Below are positions 5,208 through 5,614 of a stretch of 5,614 bases of DNA, in pieces. The translations under genes were made by a program, and so were the position numbers. Numbering within the stretch: position 1 is the stretch's first letter; each line of letters begins with the position of its first letter. The notes under the pieces are model-generated. The model ran no database searches and was not told where the DNA came from. It worked only from the letters and a program-made list of their open reading frames with translations. Source of the DNA: Actinomycetota bacterium (GTDB lineage: Bacteria > Actinomycetota > Acidimicrobiia > Acidimicrobiales > CADCSY01); NCBI GenBank assembly GCA_016178435.1, contig JACOTK010000115.1, positions 1 to 5,614 of the forward strand, given 5' to 3'.

Positions 5208-5309
5208 CTACTTCTTCTTGGCGCGTCGCTGGAAGCGGGTGCGCTTCAGCATCTTCTTGTGCTTCTTCTTGCGCATTCTCTTCCGGCGTTTTTTGATCAG
5301 GGAACCCAT
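5208..5309 (-). CDS. Small ribosomal subunit protein bS22 (AURKAIP1/COX24-like)
   Basis: This 33-residue protein opens MGSLIKKRRKRMRKKKHKKM and ends in RTRFQRRAKKK. Twenty residues are Lys or Arg and none are acidic. The pattern MGS-IKKRRKRM-KKKH-K-L-RTR-QRR is that of the actinobacterial bS22 family, a tiny ribosomal protein seen in mycobacterial ribosome structures, where it sits in rRNA of the small subunit near the decoding region. It belongs to the AURKAIP1/COX24 domain family. The ATG at 5309 gives exactly the family length; the frame open upstream to 5591 crosses the tRNA gene and is not coding. The gene is convergent with ispE and divergent from tRNA-Gln, so it is a single-gene unit. 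No clear Shine-Dalgarno precedes it. Gene finders often miss it because of its size. I leave the symbol empty because rpsV refers to an unrelated E. coli protein. Confidence 0.92.
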   Translation of the reverse strand: MGSLIKKRRKRMRKKKHKKMLKRTRFQRRAKKK

Positions 5310-5319
5310 GAGGGTCTTG

Positions 5320-5350
5320 AGGTTACCGGGAGAATCGGTGATGAACGCAA
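5320..5350 (-). promoter_or_regulatory. Possible bS22 promoter
   Basis: On the minus strand TAACCT (5325-5320) fits TAnnnT and lies 10 nt before the bS22 ATG. TTGCGT (5350-5345) is a possible -35, but the 19-nt spacing is long. The implied leader would be only about 3-4 nt, close to leaderless, in line with the missing Shine-Dalgarno. Tentative. Confidence 0.35.
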
Positions 5351-5357
5351 CTGGGGC

Positions 5358-5363
5358 TAGCAT
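5358..5363 (+). promoter_or_regulatory. Possible -10 box for tRNA-Gln/glmU
   Basis: TAGCAT fits TAnnnT and ends 11 nt before the first base of the tRNA, so transcription could start near 5370. I see no convincing -35 at 15-18 nt. The 65-nt gap shared with the divergent bS22 gene must hold control signals for both unless the tRNA is read from further upstream. Confidence 0.3.
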
Positions 5364-5374
5364 GACCGGGTTGT

Positions 5375-5450
5375 TGGCGGGTAGTTCAGCTGGCAGAACG
5401 CCTGATTTTGGATCAGGAGGTCGCAGGTTCGAGCCCTGCCCCGCCAGCCA
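5375..5450 (+). tRNA. tRNA-Gln (anticodon UUG)
   Basis: A complete 76-nt cloverleaf with encoded CCA. Acceptor TGGCGGG (5375-5381) pairs with CCCGCCA (5440-5446). The D arm is GTTC/GAAC (5384-5387 with 5396-5399). The anticodon stem is CCTGA/TCAGG around loop TTTTGGA, with anticodon TTG at 5408-5410, reading CAA and, by wobble, CAG. The variable loop is AGGTC. The T arm is GCAGG/CCTGC with loop TTCGAGC. The discriminator is G, then CCA (5448-5450). All stems pair perfectly. The U1-A72 first pair is typical of bacterial tRNA-Gln and is known to be read by the GatCAB amidotransferase. The gene sits 15 nt ahead of glmU, so the two are likely cotranscribed and separated by 3' trimming of the tRNA. 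Confidence 0.97.
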
Positions 5451-5465
5451 GACAACGAGAGATCC

Positions 5466-5614
5466 ATGGTGAATCTGATGGCCGAACGAACCTTGACCTC
5501 GGTGATCCTGGCCGCCGGCGTGGGAACCCGCATGCGATCGGAGCGCCCCAAGCCGCTGCACCTCCTGTGCGGGCGGGCGATGCTGTTGCACGTTCTCGAC
5601 GCTGCCGCAGCGAC
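5466..5614 (+). CDS. glmU: GlmU, N-terminal 49 residues (runs off right edge)
   Basis: GlmU is a bifunctional cytoplasmic enzyme. Its C-terminal domain acetylates glucosamine-1-phosphate and its N-terminal domain joins the product to UTP, giving UDP-GlcNAc for peptidoglycan. Only the start of the uridylyltransferase domain is visible: TSVILAAGVGTRMRSERPKP, then LHLLCGRAMLLHVLDA. This matches the family signature LAAGxGTRMxSxxPKVLHxxxGxPMLxHV, with Pro in place of the usual Val in PKVLH. Possible starts are ATG 5466, GTG 5469 and ATG 5478, all in frame. ATG 5466 is taken because the weak GAGAG (5457-5461) lies 4 nt ahead, but GTG 5469 has slightly better spacing. Other sugar nucleotidyltransferases share the LAAGxGTRM loop, but PKPLH and the position after ispE and tRNA-Gln favour GlmU. 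The acetyltransferase half is outside the window. Confidence 0.9.
   Translation, partial: MVNLMAERTLTSVILAAGVGTRMRSERPKPLHLLCGRAMLLHVLDAAAA

Noticed and set aside
5062..5472. 136-residue plus-strand open frame spanning the ispE end, bS22 and the tRNA
   Set aside because: It crosses a terminator-like hairpin, the antisense of bS22 and a complete tRNA gene.
5310..5591. Upstream extension of bS22 to a 127-residue protein
   Set aside because: It would run antisense through tRNA-Gln and the start of glmU, and bS22 family members are about 33 residues.
1..5614. Search by eye for CRISPR arrays, insertion sequences, attachment sites, riboswitches and toxin-antitoxin pairs
   Set aside because: No spaced identical repeats, transposase motifs or target duplications were seen; the tRNA-Gln has no visible partial copy nearby, and the window is explained by housekeeping genes.

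Overview
The window looks like a chromosomal housekeeping locus from a high-GC actinobacterium. Four things point there: strong G/C at third codon positions, GTG and possibly CTG starts, 4-nt stop/start overlaps, and a 33-residue, very basic bS22-type ribosomal protein. The diverged sequences and gene order would fit an early-branching, Acidimicrobiia-like lineage. That placement is inference, not proof.

Layout. Positions 1-2826 hold three genes on the minus strand. Read in their own direction they are metG (methionyl-tRNA synthetase), tatD (metal-dependent nuclease) and the start of ku (DNA end-binding NHEJ protein), which runs off the left edge. Positions 2827-2997 are a divergent control region. 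It has a leaderless-type metG promoter, a 7-bp inverted repeat upstream of it, a perfect 26-bp palindrome, and a promoter plus Shine-Dalgarno for the plus-strand genes. Positions 2998-5125 hold a tightly packed plus-strand operon: an exported RlpA-like double-psi beta-barrel (DPBB) wall protein, rsmA/ksgA (16S rRNA dimethyltransferase) and ispE (isoprenoid kinase). They are joined by GTGA and ATGA overlaps. A strong hairpin sits across the ispE stop codon, followed by degenerate CGAT-rich repeats of about 14 bp. The convergent bS22 gene (5208-5309, minus), tRNA-Gln(UUG) (5375-5450, plus) and the start of glmU (5466 to the right edge) follow.

How the genes relate. The set metG-tatD-[wall enzyme]-rsmA-ispE-...-glmU is an old neighbourhood known from Mycobacterium (wall gene rpfB) and Bacillus (yabE). 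It groups translation and ribosome maturation (metG, rsmA, bS22, tRNA-Gln) with supply of wall precursors (ispE for the isoprenoid carrier lipid, glmU for UDP-GlcNAc) and wall remodelling. Here metG-tatD points away from the rest, and the wall slot holds a short RlpA-like protein.

I see no mobile element, CRISPR array or clearly new system. The best items for a second look are the probable CTG start and altered active site of the RlpA-like protein, the 26-bp palindrome, the leaderless metG arrangement, and ku directly behind metG-tatD.
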